Assembly (NCBI GenBank): GCA_938010565.1
Contig: CALLUQ010000179.1
Span: forward strand, 1-37,017
DNA length: 37,017 nucleotides
Reading direction: 5' to 3'
Source: an uncultured Flavobacteriales bacterium
Lineage (GTDB): Bacteria; Bacteroidota; Bacteroidia; Flavobacteriales_D; CALLUQ01
Shown one piece after another: positions 28,089 to 37,017 of this stretch (the stretch's first letter is position 1; every line of letters begins with the position of its first letter). Below the pieces are notes generated by a model, which was not told the DNA's origin, did not search any database, and worked only from the letters and a program-made list of their open reading frames with translations. Position numbers and translations under genes: made by a program.

Positions 28089-30914
28089 ATGTCTACTTCC
28101 GCTAAGAAATTATTCCTTCTCGACGGCTTTGCGCTGATCTATCGTTCGTTTTTTGCGCTGAATCGCCCGAACAAAGATGGAACTACTAGCCTGATCAACC
28201 CAAAATTCCGCAATTCATCGGGTTTGAATACTTCTGCCATGTTCACTTTTACCAACTCGCTGATGCAAGTGCTGGAAAAGGAAAAACCCACCCACATCGC
28301 TATGGTGATGGACACCCCGGAACCCACCTTCCGCCATGAATTGTTTAAGGAATACAAAGCCAATCGCCCGCCCATGCCCGACGATCTGCGCCTGGCCATT
28401 CCATACGTCATTCGGATCATCGAAGGGTTCAACATTCCCATCCTTCAACAAGCAGGTTACGAGGCCGATGATCTGATCGGGACCATTGCCTGTAAAGCTG
28501 AAAAATCAGGGTTTGAAGTGTTCATGATGACATCCGATAAAGATTATGCACAACTGGTAACCCGAAAAGTTAAAATGTACCGCCCGGGCCGGAGCGGCAG
28601 CGAGGTGGAAATTTGGGATGTAGAAAAAGTAAAGGAAAAATTTGGTGTGGAAAACCCCATTCAGGTGATCGATTACCTGGGGTTAATGGGAGATAAATCG
28701 GATAACATACCCGGAATTCCGGGCGTGGGTGATAAAACGGCTCGTAAATTCCTCAGCCTTTACGGGAGCATGGAAGGGCTATACGAACACATTGACGAAC
28801 TGAAAGGGAAAATGAAAGAAAAGGTGGAAGCCAATTTTGAAATGGCCAAACTTTCCAAAGTTTTGGCCACCATCATTACGGATGTTCCCATAGAGATCAA
28901 TGAATCCGATTGGACCCTTCAACCATTGGATAAAGATAAGATCCGATCGGTGTTTACCGAACTTGAGTTCAGAACGCTGTGGCGAAGGGCTTTGGGCGAA
29001 GAGCCCTTGGGGAAAGCGGCCCCAAAGGCTGCCTCTCCCGGCAAACAAATGGAGCTTTTTGAAAACGGAACCCCAACACCAGATGCCGGTTTCGCTCAAA
29101 AGAAAACCATAGAAACAACGCAACACCATTATCATTTTACCGATACTTTCGAAAAACGACAGGAATTGATCAAAGTGCTCGAAAAAGCCGATTCCATCAG
29201 TTTTGATACCGAAACCACCGGAGTGGATGCCCTGCGTGCAGCATTGGTTGGCATCTCTTTTGCCGTAAAGCCAGGAGAAGCATGGTACGTTCCCGTATCT
29301 GCCGATCACAACGAAGCCAAAGCGATAGTAAACGAATTTGCTGCCGTTTTTGCCGACCCGCTCAAAGAAAAGATCGGGCAAAATATCAAATACGATATGC
29401 ACATTCTTTCTCGCTATGGAATAGAAGTGGCAGCGCCTCATTTTGATACGATGGTAGCGCATTATCTGTTGTACCCCGATGCCCGTCATAACATGGATGT
29501 ACTTGCCGATCGTTTTCTGAATTACACCACTGTATCCATCACTACCCTGATCGGGAAAAAAGGAAAGAATCAGTTAAGCATGCGCGACATTCCCCAGGAA
29601 AACATCAGCGATTATGCTTGTGAAGATGCCGATATTACCTTACAGCTCAAGGAAAAATTTGCACCCATGCTGGTCAAAAAAGGAGCGAAAAAACTTTTTG
29701 ATGAAGTAGAAATGCCTCTGATCCCCGTGTTGGTAAAAATGGAACGCGAAGGCATTTGCCTTGAAGTGGACGCGTTGCACAAATTGTCGGAAGAGCTGGT
29801 AGCCGACTTACAGAACATCCAAAAAGCCATTTACGAAGCAGCCGGAGGAGAATTCCTGATCTCATCACCCAAACAGGTTGGCGAAGTCCTCTTCGATCAG
29901 CTAAAGATCATGGAAAAACCCAAAAAAACCAAAACAGGTCAGTATGCAACCAGCGAAGATGTACTCAACAAACTAACGGACAAACATCCCATCGTTCAAC
30001 ACATTCTGGATTACCGCGAACTCACCAAACTGAAAAACACCTATGTGGATGTATTGCCTTCACTGGTAAACCCGGATACAGGTCATATCCACACCACTTT
30101 TAACCAGGTGGTAGCGGCAACCGGACGCCTAAGTTCGGATCATCCCAATCTGCAGAACATCCCCATTCGTACGGAAAGAGGACGCCAGGTACGTAAATCA
30201 TTTGTGCCGCGCAGCGATCGTCATACCTTACTTGCAGCGGATTATTCGCAAATCGAGTTGCGCATCATTGCGGCCATTAGTAAGGATGAAGGCATGATGT
30301 CGGCTTTCCGGAACGATCTCGACATTCATGCTTCCACTGCTTCCAAAGTATTTGGTGTTCCGCTAAAAGAAGTAACCCGAGAAATGCGTAGAAAAGCAAA
30401 AGCAGTTAATTTTGGGATCGCTTACGGACAAGGGGCTTTTGGTCTGGCGCAGAACCTCAACATTTCCCGCAAGGAGGCCAAAGAAATCATCGATAACTAT
30501 TTTGATCAATTTGGCGGAGTACACGAATACATGGGTGCTGTGGTCGAAAAAGCCAGAGCAAAAGGCTACTGCGAAACCATTTTGGGCCGTCGCAGGTATT
30601 TAAGAGGCATCGACTCGCCCAATGCCATAGAACGCAATGCAGCCGAACGACTGGCCATCAATGCTCCTATTCAGGGTTCTGCAGCCGACATGATTAAAAT
30701 TGCCATGATCGATGTACAAAACATGTTGGAAAAAGGGAACTACAAAACAAAAATGCTGCTTCAGGTACACGATGAATTGGTTTTTGACGTGCCTGATGAA
30801 GAACTTGAGGAAATGGTTGAAAAAATCGCTCGGATCATGTCGGATGCTATCAAAACGGAAGTTCCCATCAAAGTGGAAGCCGGAGTCGGAAAAACCTGGC
30901 TCGAAGCCCATTAA
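28089..30914 (+). CDS. polA: DNA polymerase I
   Basis: PolA fills gaps and removes RNA primers. The 941-residue protein has the 5' nuclease domain (~1-300; LLDGFALIYRSFFAL and GIPGVGDKTARKFLSLYGS). A 3'-5' exonuclease domain (~355-540) follows that keeps the acidic residues of SFDTETTG, so proofreading is probably intact. The polymerase has motif A DYSQIELRI (~717), motif B RRKAKAVNFGIAYGQG (~765) and motif C VHDELVFDVP (~893). ATG 28089 (MSTSAKKLFLLDG) is chosen over an upstream frame that begins inside a repeat; the N-terminus then fits the family. It is convergent with the metalloprotease gene. Confidence 0.97.
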   Translation: MSTSAKKLFLLDGFALIYRSFFALNRPNKDGTTSLINPKFRNSSGLNTSAMFTFTNSLMQVLEKEKPTHIAMVMDTPEPTFRHELFKEYKANRPPMPDDLRLAIPYVIRIIEGFNIPILQQAGYEADDLIGTIACKAEKSGFEVFMMTSDKDYAQLVTRKVKMYRPGRSGSEVEIWDVEKVKEKFGVENPIQVIDYLGLMGDKSDNIPGIPGVGDKTARKFLSLYGSMEGLYEHIDELKGKMKEKVEANFEMAKLSKVLATIITDVPIEINESDWTLQPLDKDKIRSVFTELEFRTLWRRALGEEPLGKAAPKAASPGKQMELFENGTPTPDAGFAQKKTIETTQHHYHFTDTFEKRQELIKVLEKADSISFDTETTGVDALRAALVGISFAVKPGEAWYVPVSADHNEAKAIVNEFAAVFADPLKEKIGQNIKYDMHILSRYGIEVAAPHFDTMVAHYLLYPDARHNMDVLADRFLNYTTVSITTLIGKKGKNQLSMRDIPQENISDYACEDADITLQLKEKFAPMLVKKGAKKLFDEVEMPLIPVLVKMEREGICLEVDALHKLSEELVADLQNIQKAIYEAAGGEFLISSPKQVGEVLFDQLKIMEKPKKTKTGQYATSEDVLNKLTDKHPIVQHILDYRELTKLKNTYVDVLPSLVNPDTGHIHTTFNQVVAATGRLSSDHPNLQNIPIRTERGRQVRKSFVPRSDRHTLLAADYSQIELRIIAAISKDEGMMSAFRNDLDIHASTASKVFGVPLKEVTREMRRKAKAVNFGIAYGQGAFGLAQNLNISRKEAKEIIDNYFDQFGGVHEYMGAVVEKARAKGYCETILGRRRYLRGIDSPNAIERNAAERLAINAPIQGSAADMIKIAMIDVQNMLEKGNYKTKMLLQVHDELVFDVPDEELEEMVEKIARIMSDAIKTEVPIKVEAGVGKTWLEAH

Positions 30915-31016
30915 TTTCTTGTGTTCCGGTTGGCTCTTCTTTGGAGTTGAAAACATTTGCCTTGTGGCCCGCAATCGCACCTGTATAAAAGGCCGAAAGC
31001 CCTTAAACACAATATA

Positions 31017-31033
31017 AAAAAAGCCCCTTTTTT
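31017..31033. terminator. weak terminator-like hairpin between convergent genes
   Basis: AAAAAAG and CTTTTTT pair around a three-base loop, with T and A runs at either side. It lies between the ends of polA and the metalloprotease gene, where a shared terminator is expected, but the stem is short and AT-rich. Confidence 0.3.
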
Positions 31034-31120
31034 CAGATGTCATTTGTCCGGATCCAACCTCCGGTGGTAAAACAGAACGGATCAGAACCGGTAAATGGAA
31101 GGCTTTTGTTCCTTTCGTGC

Positions 31121-33331
31121 TTAATGCACAATGAGCTGTTTGGCATAAGAACGATCTCCTACCTGTAAGCGCACTACATAAATGCCCGAACTGAGATCCG
31201 AAGTTGGAATCGGATAATTGTGCTCACCGGCATTCAAATCACCACCGGCAACGGTTCGTACGTTTTTCCCAACAACATCTGTCAGAACAATGTCGACCCT
31301 TTCCGCCGCTTTTATCCGGAAGTTGATCCGGGCGTTATCCGTAGCCGGGTTAGGAAATACATTAAAAGCATTCATGATTTCCCGTTCGCCTGTTCCAACG
31401 GTGCCGGAAATGTGGATGTCGTCCAGATAAATGTTGTTTCCGCCATCGTTCTCAAAAGAAAATCTCACCCGGAAATTCTCTACAAAATAGCTGGATGGGA
31501 TGTTGTCGGTCATGATGTATTTCCATTGGTCGGAGTTGGGGGTAAAAGGCACCGAAGTGGTGCTGGCCGTTTCGAGATCCGAACCTAAAATTTGCTTGCG
31601 CAAAGACCACCCGTCACCACAGGTATTGGAAACATAAATTCTCAACCGCTCGGTGTTGTCCGAAGAGCGTTTTGCATATGCATATCGGAAACTGATGATC
31701 ACACTGGTAAAGTTGCGCATATCTATGGTGTTCGATATGAGGTCATCGGTGCCATCAGTAATGATTGAGCCGTAGTTGCTCAATTTAACCGAATAACTCC
31801 CACTGTAAGCTGCCTGGTTGGTTACTTCCCATTGTGGGCCCATGTCGGTGTTTTCAATGAGCCATTTGTTGTTGGGAAGGTTTGTGCCCGATTCGAAACC
31901 TTCTACCCGTGGCCCTTCCGGAGCACCGGCAACAGGGAGCACAGTAATATAGTCCTGAAAAGTAACCGATTGTGCGTTTACCCCATCGGTTACCTGTAAA
32001 CTTACATCGTAAGTACCGGGTATGTTGTATGGAATGTTCTCCGGGTTTTTCAGGTGGGAAGTAGGGGTAATGGAACCCGGAAACGTCCAGTTCCAACCGG
32101 TAACTGCATGGTAGGACAGATCTTCGAAACGGGCTGTTTCTCCGGCGCAGATCACCTGGTTATATGCCCGGAAATCAGCCTTGCAAAGGGCAGGAGAAAC
32201 ATCCAGGCCCGTATGGATCATGTTGCTCGCACTCACCAGATTATCCCGACCACCGGTATTGGCGTTCAAGGCTGCTGCCATACGATCTGCCTGGCCTTGA
32301 GAAAACATTTTGGAACAGTAGGCATATTCCATGTAATTCTCCACGTTATCCACCGGATCCGCAATCGGGTTTTGCGATCCCCAGAAACCAGCAGTTTCAT
32401 TGGAGCAGGTATTGGCAGAAAGGGTACAACTTGTGTTTCCGATCGTGTTGGGCGTATCTGCAACACCGTCGTCAACGTTACAACCGGAAGCATTGCCAGG
32501 GTTGTTATCAGGCCCCCAAGGATGATCGAGGTTCAGCCAGTGCCCCACCTCATGCGTTAAGGCTCTTGAGCGGTACGAACTGCTGCTTCCTGTTGCCCCA
32601 ATATAGGAGTTCAAAATAACAATCCCATTGTACATGGAGAGACCCAAACCACCGCCATTGAAAGGTTTTAAAGTATAGCCTGCAGAACCATTCGCATAAG
32701 CAACGATATAAACATTCATGTACTCATTTCCCGGATAATCGCCTTGCGCATCCCTTACAGCAGTAATCTGAGCATGTCCAAAACCAGCCCCCGAACCCGT
32801 ATGGGTGGTATTCGAATAAGTTCGCGTAATCCCGTTGAAACATGTTCCGTCGGTTTTTTTCCGCGCCAACCGGAACTCGATCTGTGCATCTGCCGCAAGG
32901 CCCTGGAAAGTGGATTGAACATGATTGGCATCAGCATTCAAAAGGTTAAAATCTTCGTTTAAAATGCGCATTTGATCGGAAATCTGCTCATCGGAAATGT
33001 TTTCGCTGCCATTCATATGGATCACATGAAATACAACCGGAATCATATAGTTACTACCTCTTTGAATGCCTTGTTTTGGGTGGTTCGAAATGAATTGTTC
33101 CGTGTGGGTTTTTAACTTTGCCCGATCTGCTTTGTACTGCTGTTCGAAAGCAGGGTTTAAACGGAAAAGCTTTTGCTTGTATTGCAGAGAGCCACAGTAG
33201 TTTATATGCTCTCCTTCCCGATGTCCTTCTTTGCAATCCAGATGACCGGAAGATGCATGTTGTTGAGCAAAAGCAGAGCAACTGCTAACAACAAAACCAA
33301 GTGTATACAGTTGTATGAATAATTTCTTCAT
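31121..33331 (-). CDS. M43-type zinc metalloprotease with PKD domain and type IX sorting domain
   Basis: The 736-residue secreted protease has a signal peptide (~1-23, ending SAFAQ) and a propeptide-like region. The pappalysin-type catalytic domain carries HEVGHWLNLDH (~258-268; zinc ligands His, His and His) and a Met-turn at NYMEYAYCSKMF. A PKD domain (~385-470; NIPGTYDVSLQVTDG) and a jelly-roll, MAM-like region (~480-645) follow. The Por-type sorting domain (~655-736) has the NVFPNPATD opening and ends SGIYVVRLQVGDRSYAKQLIVH. The protein is therefore probably exported by Sec, then by the type IX system to the surface or medium. The substrate is unknown. No type IX machinery gene is in this window. 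Confidence 0.95.
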   Translation of the reverse strand: MKKLFIQLYTLGFVVSSCSAFAQQHASSGHLDCKEGHREGEHINYCGSLQYKQKLFRLNPAFEQQYKADRAKLKTHTEQFISNHPKQGIQRGSNYMIPVVFHVIHMNGSENISDEQISDQMRILNEDFNLLNADANHVQSTFQGLAADAQIEFRLARKKTDGTCFNGITRTYSNTTHTGSGAGFGHAQITAVRDAQGDYPGNEYMNVYIVAYANGSAGYTLKPFNGGGLGLSMYNGIVILNSYIGATGSSSSYRSRALTHEVGHWLNLDHPWGPDNNPGNASGCNVDDGVADTPNTIGNTSCTLSANTCSNETAGFWGSQNPIADPVDNVENYMEYAYCSKMFSQGQADRMAAALNANTGGRDNLVSASNMIHTGLDVSPALCKADFRAYNQVICAGETARFEDLSYHAVTGWNWTFPGSITPTSHLKNPENIPYNIPGTYDVSLQVTDGVNAQSVTFQDYITVLPVAGAPEGPRVEGFESGTNLPNNKWLIENTDMGPQWEVTNQAAYSGSYSVKLSNYGSIITDGTDDLISNTIDMRNFTSVIISFRYAYAKRSSDNTERLRIYVSNTCGDGWSLRKQILGSDLETASTTSVPFTPNSDQWKYIMTDNIPSSYFVENFRVRFSFENDGGNNIYLDDIHISGTVGTGEREIMNAFNVFPNPATDNARINFRIKAAERVDIVLTDVVGKNVRTVAGGDLNAGEHNYPIPTSDLSSGIYVVRLQVGDRSYAKQLIVH

Positions 33332-33341
33332 TTCCGCGCTT

Positions 33342-33530
33342 TTAGTTTAGTTCTATCTTTTTCAGCATCCCATATGGAATAGTGCTTCCGGAAATTTCGG
33401 AAGACTTTTTAATAAGATATGCCATATATTTAGTGCCTGCAAACCGGACCATCACCAACTTTTCCGAATTCTTGTAATCGATAAAACAAGGTAGCTTGCT
33501 TAAACGGTTCTCCTCCCTGCTCTCGCGGAT
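33342..33530 (-). pseudogene. coding-like remnant upstream of the metalloprotease
   Basis: A 62-codon frame without a proper start reads REENRLSKLPCFIDYKNSEK and then LVMVRFAGTKYMAYLIKKSS, ending 10 bases before the protease ATG. The composition is protein-like and the stop is close to the next gene, as in an operon. The family is not recognised. It may be the tail of a lost gene, or a short gene using an unusual start such as GTG or the internal ATG. Confidence 0.3.
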
Positions 33531-33569
33531 TTATTCCTGCATGGTTATGCTCACTGTTCCAGAAACTAC

Positions 33570-33600
33570 GAAAAAAGCACTTTCAAATCAGGCTTTTTTC
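33570..33600. terminator. terminator-like hairpin, symmetric
   Basis: GAAAAAAGC (33570-33578) and GCTTTTTTC (33592-33600) form a nine-pair stem with a 13-base loop, ending in T runs on both strands. On the minus strand it could end transcripts coming from metB-ktrA, although it lies about 420 bases beyond the ktrA stop codon. Confidence 0.45.
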
Positions 33601-33614
33601 ATTTGTTGCTTCTC

Positions 33615-33938
33615 TTACACAGAATGTAACCGAACGGATCCGATCCGGCTTCCGGGGGTATAACAGATCGCTTGTCCGTCGGGCACTTTCCGGCGCCGAA
33701 ACGGATATTCCGCCTCTTTTTTCCGTATCAAGCCTTGGGTGATCTGCGGAAAAACGGGGGTAATTATTGAAAGGCTAACCCGTTTGATACGGTAAGCACC
33801 AGCCACGTTTTTGTCATTTAACCGACTTACATGCCTCGCTCCGTCCGGCATACTTGTATGGTTGATCTCACCCACGGACAAACCGACATGTTTCTGAAAT
33901 TTGAAGATCATCCCTAACCTACGGAACACAACAGGCAT
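33615..33938 (-). CDS. doubtful 107-residue hypothetical protein
   Basis: This open frame starts at ATG 33936-33938, 82 bases after ktrA on the same strand, and encodes a basic protein without signal peptide, membrane segment or recognised motif. The inverted repeat CCGTATCAA/TTGATACGG lies inside it, which is more typical of non-coding structured DNA. I list it because the frame is long for an intergenic region, but it may be chance. Confidence 0.2.
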   Translation of the reverse strand: MPVVFRRLGMIFKFQKHVGLSVGEINHTSMPDGARHVSRLNDKNVAGAYRIKRVSLSIITPVFPQITQGLIRKKEAEYPFRRRKVPDGQAICYTPGSRIGSVRLHSV

Positions 33939-34020
33939 ACATCACCTGCCCCTACCGGGAGTGCCAAATACAGGAAAAACCGTCGGAAAAAGCGGATCTT
34001 TATCCGATCCGGAAACCATT

Positions 34021-34707
34021 TCAGCTGTTCACTTCCAGGAAACGAGCTACATCCTTGGCTGTTCCAAATACCACCAGCGTATCATGCGGACCAATTTTAG
34101 CACTGGAAGTAGGTACACCAAGGGTGTGCACTTCCATATCTCCGTTGGCACCATCACAAGCCCGCTTTACCGTTACCAAAGTAAGTTTATACCGGTTTCG
34201 GAAATTAATATCGCCGATGGTTCTGCCCATCACTTTTCCGGGTGCTTTTACTTCTGCAATCTCATAATTGTCCGGGAGCTCCAGAAAAGAAAGAATGCTG
34301 GGATTGAGCAAACGTTCCGTAACCACCGAAGCCACTTCTTCCTCCGGGGTCAGAATATCCTGCACTCCCAATTTCTTCAAAATTTTCTTCTGGTTTTCTC
34401 CGCTGGCGCGGGAAATAACTCCGGGAACCTTCAGTTCCAGCAAATTTACCGTTGCCAGAACAACGGCTTCGAAATTATCGCCAATCGCTACAATCGCGGC
34501 ATCTACATTATGAATGTTCTGCGATTGCAAAGCCTTCTTATCCGTTGCATCCAAAGCAACTGCCAGCGCAACATCTTCTTTGATGTTTTCGATTTTTTCA
34601 AGATTGGGATCAAAGCAATATACTTCTGCTCCTCTGGATGCCAGCTTACGTGCGGTGGCAGATCCATATTTTCCAACTCCGATGACCGCAATTTTCTGGC
34701 TTTTCAT
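34021..34707 (-). CDS. ktrA: potassium uptake regulatory subunit, RCK/TrkA family (KtrA-like)
   Basis: The 228-residue protein has an RCK N-domain (~1-135) with the nucleotide-binding IAVIGVGKYGSATARKL and the Asp of CFDPN, and an RCK C-domain (~140-228; VKAPGKVMGRTIGDINFRNRY, then HDTLVVFGTAKDVARFLE). This single-RCK size fits KtrA, which forms an octameric ring gating the membrane protein KtrB according to bound ATP, ADP or NAD(H), rather than double-RCK TrkA. No ktrB or trkH is adjacent. It follows metB by 44 bases on the same strand, so the two are probably co-transcribed although unrelated in function. Gene name by similarity of architecture. Confidence 0.85.
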   Translation of the reverse strand: MKSQKIAVIGVGKYGSATARKLASRGAEVYCFDPNLEKIENIKEDVALAVALDATDKKALQSQNIHNVDAAIVAIGDNFEAVVLATVNLLELKVPGVISRASGENQKKILKKLGVQDILTPEEEVASVVTERLLNPSILSFLELPDNYEIAEVKAPGKVMGRTIGDINFRNRYKLTLVTVKRACDGANGDMEVHTLGVPTSSAKIGPHDTLVVFGTAKDVARFLEVNS

Positions 34708-34751
34708 CCCAGTCTAATTTCACAAGTAAAATGGATCCTGAATCCGGTTTG

Positions 34752-35885
34752 TTAACGCAGGGCCTGCTGTAGATCGGCAATTAGATCTTCTACATCTTCC
34801 ACCCCCGTACTCAGGCGAATTAAAGCATCTTTTACGCCGCTTTTTTCACGTTCTTCTTTTGGAATCGAAGCATGGGTCATGGAAGCAGGGTGGCTGCAAA
34901 GAGATTCTACTCCTCCAAGTGATTCTGCCAAAGTAAACAACCGGAATTTCTCCAACAATGCATGTGCTGCTTCCATGCGGTTGTCTTTTAGCGTAAAAGA
35001 TAACATGCCTCCAAAATCACGCATCTGGGCTTTGGCAATCTCATGGTTGTGGTGGTCTTCAAAACCCGGCCAGTAAACGGTGTCTACTGCCGGATGGGTT
35101 CTTAAGAAATGAGCCACTGCTTTGCCATTCATGCTGTGCTGGCGCATGCGTAAATGCAACGTTTTAATGCCTCGCAAAACAAGAAAAGCATCTTGCGGAC
35201 CGCAGATGGCTCCGGCACTGTTTTGCATAAAATAAAGTGCTTCTGCCCAGGCACTGTCGTTCAGCACCAATGCTCCCATGACTACATCCGAATGGCCACC
35301 GATGAATTTGGTGACCGAATGCATCACCAGATCAGCTCCAAGATCCAACGGGTTTTGAAGGTAGGGCGAAGCGAACGTATTGTCTACCGCTACCCTGACC
35401 CCTTTGGCAGCTTTTACCACTGCGCGGATGTCGACAATGCTTAACATGGGGTTGGTAGGCGTTTCGACCCAGATTAATTTGGTACGGTCGTTAAGGTGGG
35501 TGCTGATGTTGTTCACATCCCGCATGTCTACAAAGTGAAATTTGATCCCGAATTTTTCGCCTACTTTGGTAAACAACCGATAGCTGCCTCCGTAAAGGTC
35601 GTTGGTAGAGATCACCTCATCGCCCGGGTCAAGCGTTTTTAAAACGGTATCAATGGCAGCCATACCGCTGCCAAAACACAAACCAAATTGTCCGTTTTCG
35701 AGTGCAGCAATGCTCTCTTCCAACGCTTTCCGGGTTGGGTTTTGCGTGCGCGAATATTCAAATCCTTTATGATTCCCTACTCCATCTTGTATGTAAGTGG
35801 AAGTTTGAAAAATAGGAGTCATGATCGCACCTGTAGAGGGGTCTGGCTCTACTCCTGCGTGAATAGCTTTGGTACCGAATTTCAT
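34752..35885 (-). CDS. metB: cystathionine gamma-synthase-type PLP enzyme
   Basis: The 377-residue protein is a Cys/Met-metabolism PLP enzyme. It carries [26 protein letters not shown], the PLP-contact [24 protein letters not shown] split by short loops, the PLP Lys in [11 protein letters not shown] (~191) and [17 protein letters not shown]. MetB joins an activated homoserine with cysteine to give cystathionine on the way to methionine. Cystathionine gamma-lyase or O-acetylhomoserine sulfhydrylase are close alternatives that motifs alone do not exclude. The start is ATG 35883-35885, with only 76 bases to the upstream gene, which is closed by a terminator, so a promoter must lie in that gap. 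Its -7-like TAACTTGC is imperfect. Confidence 0.9.
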   Translation of the reverse strand: MKFGTKAIHAGVEPDPSTGAIMTPIFQTSTYIQDGVGNHKGFEYSRTQNPTRKALEESIAALENGQFGLCFGSGMAAIDTVLKTLDPGDEVISTNDLYGGSYRLFTKVGEKFGIKFHFVDMRDVNNISTHLNDRTKLIWVETPTNPMLSIVDIRAVVKAAKGVRVAVDNTFASPYLQNPLDLGADLVMHSVTKFIGGHSDVVMGALVLNDSAWAEALYFMQNSAGAICGPQDAFLVLRGIKTLHLRMRQHSMNGKAVAHFLRTHPAVDTVYWPGFEDHHNHEIAKAQMRDFGGMLSFTLKDNRMEAAHALLEKFRLFTLAESLGGVESLCSHPASMTHASIPKEEREKSGVKDALIRLSTGVEDVEDLIADLQQALR

Positions 35886-35942
35886 GTGTTTACTGCATTA
35901 AAAACCGCCGCAAGTTAGTGAATTTCAACCAATGCTTTGCTA

Positions 35943-35976
35943 TAAAAAGAAAGGGGATTTTTCAAAGGGATCCCCG
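35943..35976 (-). terminator. rho-independent terminator at the end of the flippase-like gene
   Basis: On the minus strand GGGGAT and ATCCCC pair around an 11-base loop and are followed by TTTCTTTTT. The hairpin overlaps the last codons and stop of the membrane protein gene, separating it from metB. Confidence 0.5.
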
Positions 35977-37017
35977 AGCGGTTGCCAGCTTTCTTTCTGC
36001 TTTGTTTTTTGCGGTTTTGCGCAACCACCTCGGCAAAATAAAAGCCCCGATAAACAAATAAGGGTAATAGCTGAAAAAACGCCAGAGAATACCCATTACA
36101 ATTACCGGGATACCCACCGGCATAAAATCGACCAGGAACTCGGAAAAAGCCACTTCGGCAATGCCTACACCTCCGGGGGTAGGGCTGATGAGCATGATCA
36201 CCCACATCACCAATTGTTTGGCATAGATCATCATATTGTCGACCAGGCTATTGCTGGTGAAAGCCAGGATCATAAAATTGACTACCCAGAACCGTGCCGT
36301 CCATGAAAAAAAAGTAGCGCCCAATGCTTTCAGCCAGAAAAAGGCATTTTTTCCTTTCAACTCTTTGGAAGTGAGAACAATTCCGTCGCCGGTATTCAAA
36401 GCCGTATTCCGCCACCTTTTCAGAAATTTCAATTTGAAGATGGCGCTCAATAGGGCTCTAAAACCTTGTGGGTATATAAATACAGCCAATAGAATGATAA
36501 GGGTAAGCAACACCAGAAAACCATAGCCCATCCAAAAAATAGCCGCAGTGTTTAATTCCAGGTCCATAAAAATATAATTGCCTGCAAGGAAAAGGCTTTC
36601 TGTTCCTACAACCACCAAAACAAGGGGCACCATCAAAATGTAAAACAATTCGTCGAGCATAGCGGTTACCATCACCACTGCCGTGCTTTTCCCCATAGGA
36701 ATGTTTTCCCGATTCAGAATGAACAACGCCACTCCCGAGCCGCCCACCACAGAAGGGGTAATGCTGGAAGCAAATTCCCAGAGCATGATCACATCAAAAG
36801 CCTGCCGCCAAGTGAGCTTTTTATCGGTAAGCACCCGGATGCGGTACATGTAACCCAAATCACGGATGGCTACCATAAGCAATGCGATCAACATCCAGAA
36901 GGTAGTACTCCAGGTCCATGAGACCTTGCCGAGTTCTTCTAATGCAGTAATGCGGTTATACGTAATTTCAGGAAGTACTCCGGCAGCTTCCGACAGGGGT
37001 TTAAAACCGGCATCATC
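35962..37017 (-). CDS. lysylphosphatidylglycerol synthase transmembrane-region / YbhN family membrane protein, 5' end missing
   Basis: The frame is open to the right edge of the window, so the N-terminus lies outside; 351 codons are visible. The protein has about six hydrophobic segments, among them FWMLIALLMVAIRDLGYMY, AILGM-type helices near VVMVTAMLDELFYILMVPLV and MGYGFLVLLTLIILLAVFIY. It also has the family stretch FASSITPSVVGGSGVALFIL and the late LVMWVIMLISPTPGGVGIAE. It ends in a basic tail, LRKTAKNKAERKLA. Members of this family are multi-span inner-membrane proteins; the synthase ones also have a soluble C-terminal transferase, absent here, so this is the stand-alone YbhN/UPF0104 type, of uncertain function (lipid flipping is suspected). 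Confidence 0.88.
   Translation of the reverse strand, partial: DDAGFKPLSEAAGVLPEITYNRITALEELGKVSWTWSTTFWMLIALLMVAIRDLGYMYRIRVLTDKKLTWRQAFDVIMLWEFASSITPSVVGGSGVALFILNRENIPMGKSTAVVMVTAMLDELFYILMVPLVLVVVGTESLFLAGNYIFMDLELNTAAIFWMGYGFLVLLTLIILLAVFIYPQGFRALLSAIFKLKFLKRWRNTALNTGDGIVLTSKELKGKNAFFWLKALGATFFSWTARFWVVNFMILAFTSNSLVDNMMIYAKQLVMWVIMLISPTPGGVGIAEVAFSEFLVDFMPVGIPVIVMGILWRFFSYYPYLFIGAFILPRWLRKTAKNKAERKLATARGSL

Larger units (their letters stand above)
33332..34020. other. intergenic region between the metalloprotease gene and ktrA
   Basis: This 689-base gap holds a terminator-like hairpin (33570-33600), a coding-like remnant next to the protease gene, a doubtful 107-codon frame (33615-33938) and an inverted repeat, CCGTATCAA at 33722-33730 against TTGATACGG at 33785-33793. 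No promoter matching TAnnTTTG was found for the protease. Confidence 0.5.

Noticed and set aside
21525-33690. 13-base match CGGGCACTTTCCG shared by 21525-21540 and 33678-33692
   Set aside because: The similarity does not extend beyond the core on either side, so chance is the simpler explanation.

Overview
The window reads as a chromosomal segment of a Bacteroidota bacterium, probably close to Flavobacteriia or Sphingobacteriia. Four things point there. One secreted protease ends in a type IX secretion (Por) sorting domain. Promoter-like sites follow the Bacteroidota pattern TAnnTTTG, some with an upstream TTG box. Start codons lack Shine-Dalgarno sequences. Several genes have their closest remembered relatives in that phylum (IcmF, SDR-type threonine dehydrogenase, HU-CCDC81/SPOR protein). 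No rRNA, tRNA or CRISPR array was seen. The last gene runs off the right edge.

Layout. 1-1070 is a gene-poor, AT-rich leader with promoter-like sites. 1071-4451 is icmF, a fused B12-dependent acyl-CoA mutase. 4469-4774 is a non-coding element with long terminal inverted repeats flanked by TA (MITE-like), wedged between icmF and the terminator of the convergent gdhA gene (4834-6192, minus). 6400-6795 carries a decayed group II intron 3' part on the minus strand. 6844-13278 (minus) is a 2144-residue SpvB/FG-GAP/RHS/Hint polymorphic toxin-like protein, preceded by a strong hairpin and an unrecognised 104-residue protein (13395-13709).

14075-15190 (minus) is dprA, divergent from a TonB-dependent receptor (15270-17702). 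kdsB (17956-18696) and an HU-CCDC81/SPOR protein (18754-19974) follow. Next come a broken IS5-type transposase start, a short coding-like remnant, and recX. 21591-23934 (minus) is the tyrosine-catabolism pair hmgA-hppD, divergent from tdh (threonine dehydrogenase, 24111-25061). These genes plus gdhA and icmF give the window a visible amino-acid and branched/odd-chain acyl-CoA degradation theme, although they are not one operon. 25214-26131 is a MORN-repeat secreted protein, then cysS, a 418-bp relic-filled gap, and polA.

The right end is on the minus strand: an M43 metalloprotease secreted by the type IX system (31121-33331), a 689-bp gap with a terminator and coding-like scraps, a probable two-gene unit metB-ktrA (34752-35885, 34021-34707), and the partial flippase/LPG-synthase-like membrane protein at the edge.

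Most genes are ordinary housekeeping or catabolic genes. The accessory interest is in the RHS/Hint locus with no visible immunity gene and an adjoining intron remnant, the TA-flanked inverted-repeat element, a dispersed 36-bp repeat seen upstream of polA and downstream of hppD, and several intergenic relics. I do not see a convincing new defence or signalling system. The unknown C-terminal domain of the RHS protein and its 104-residue neighbour are the best candidates for something undescribed.
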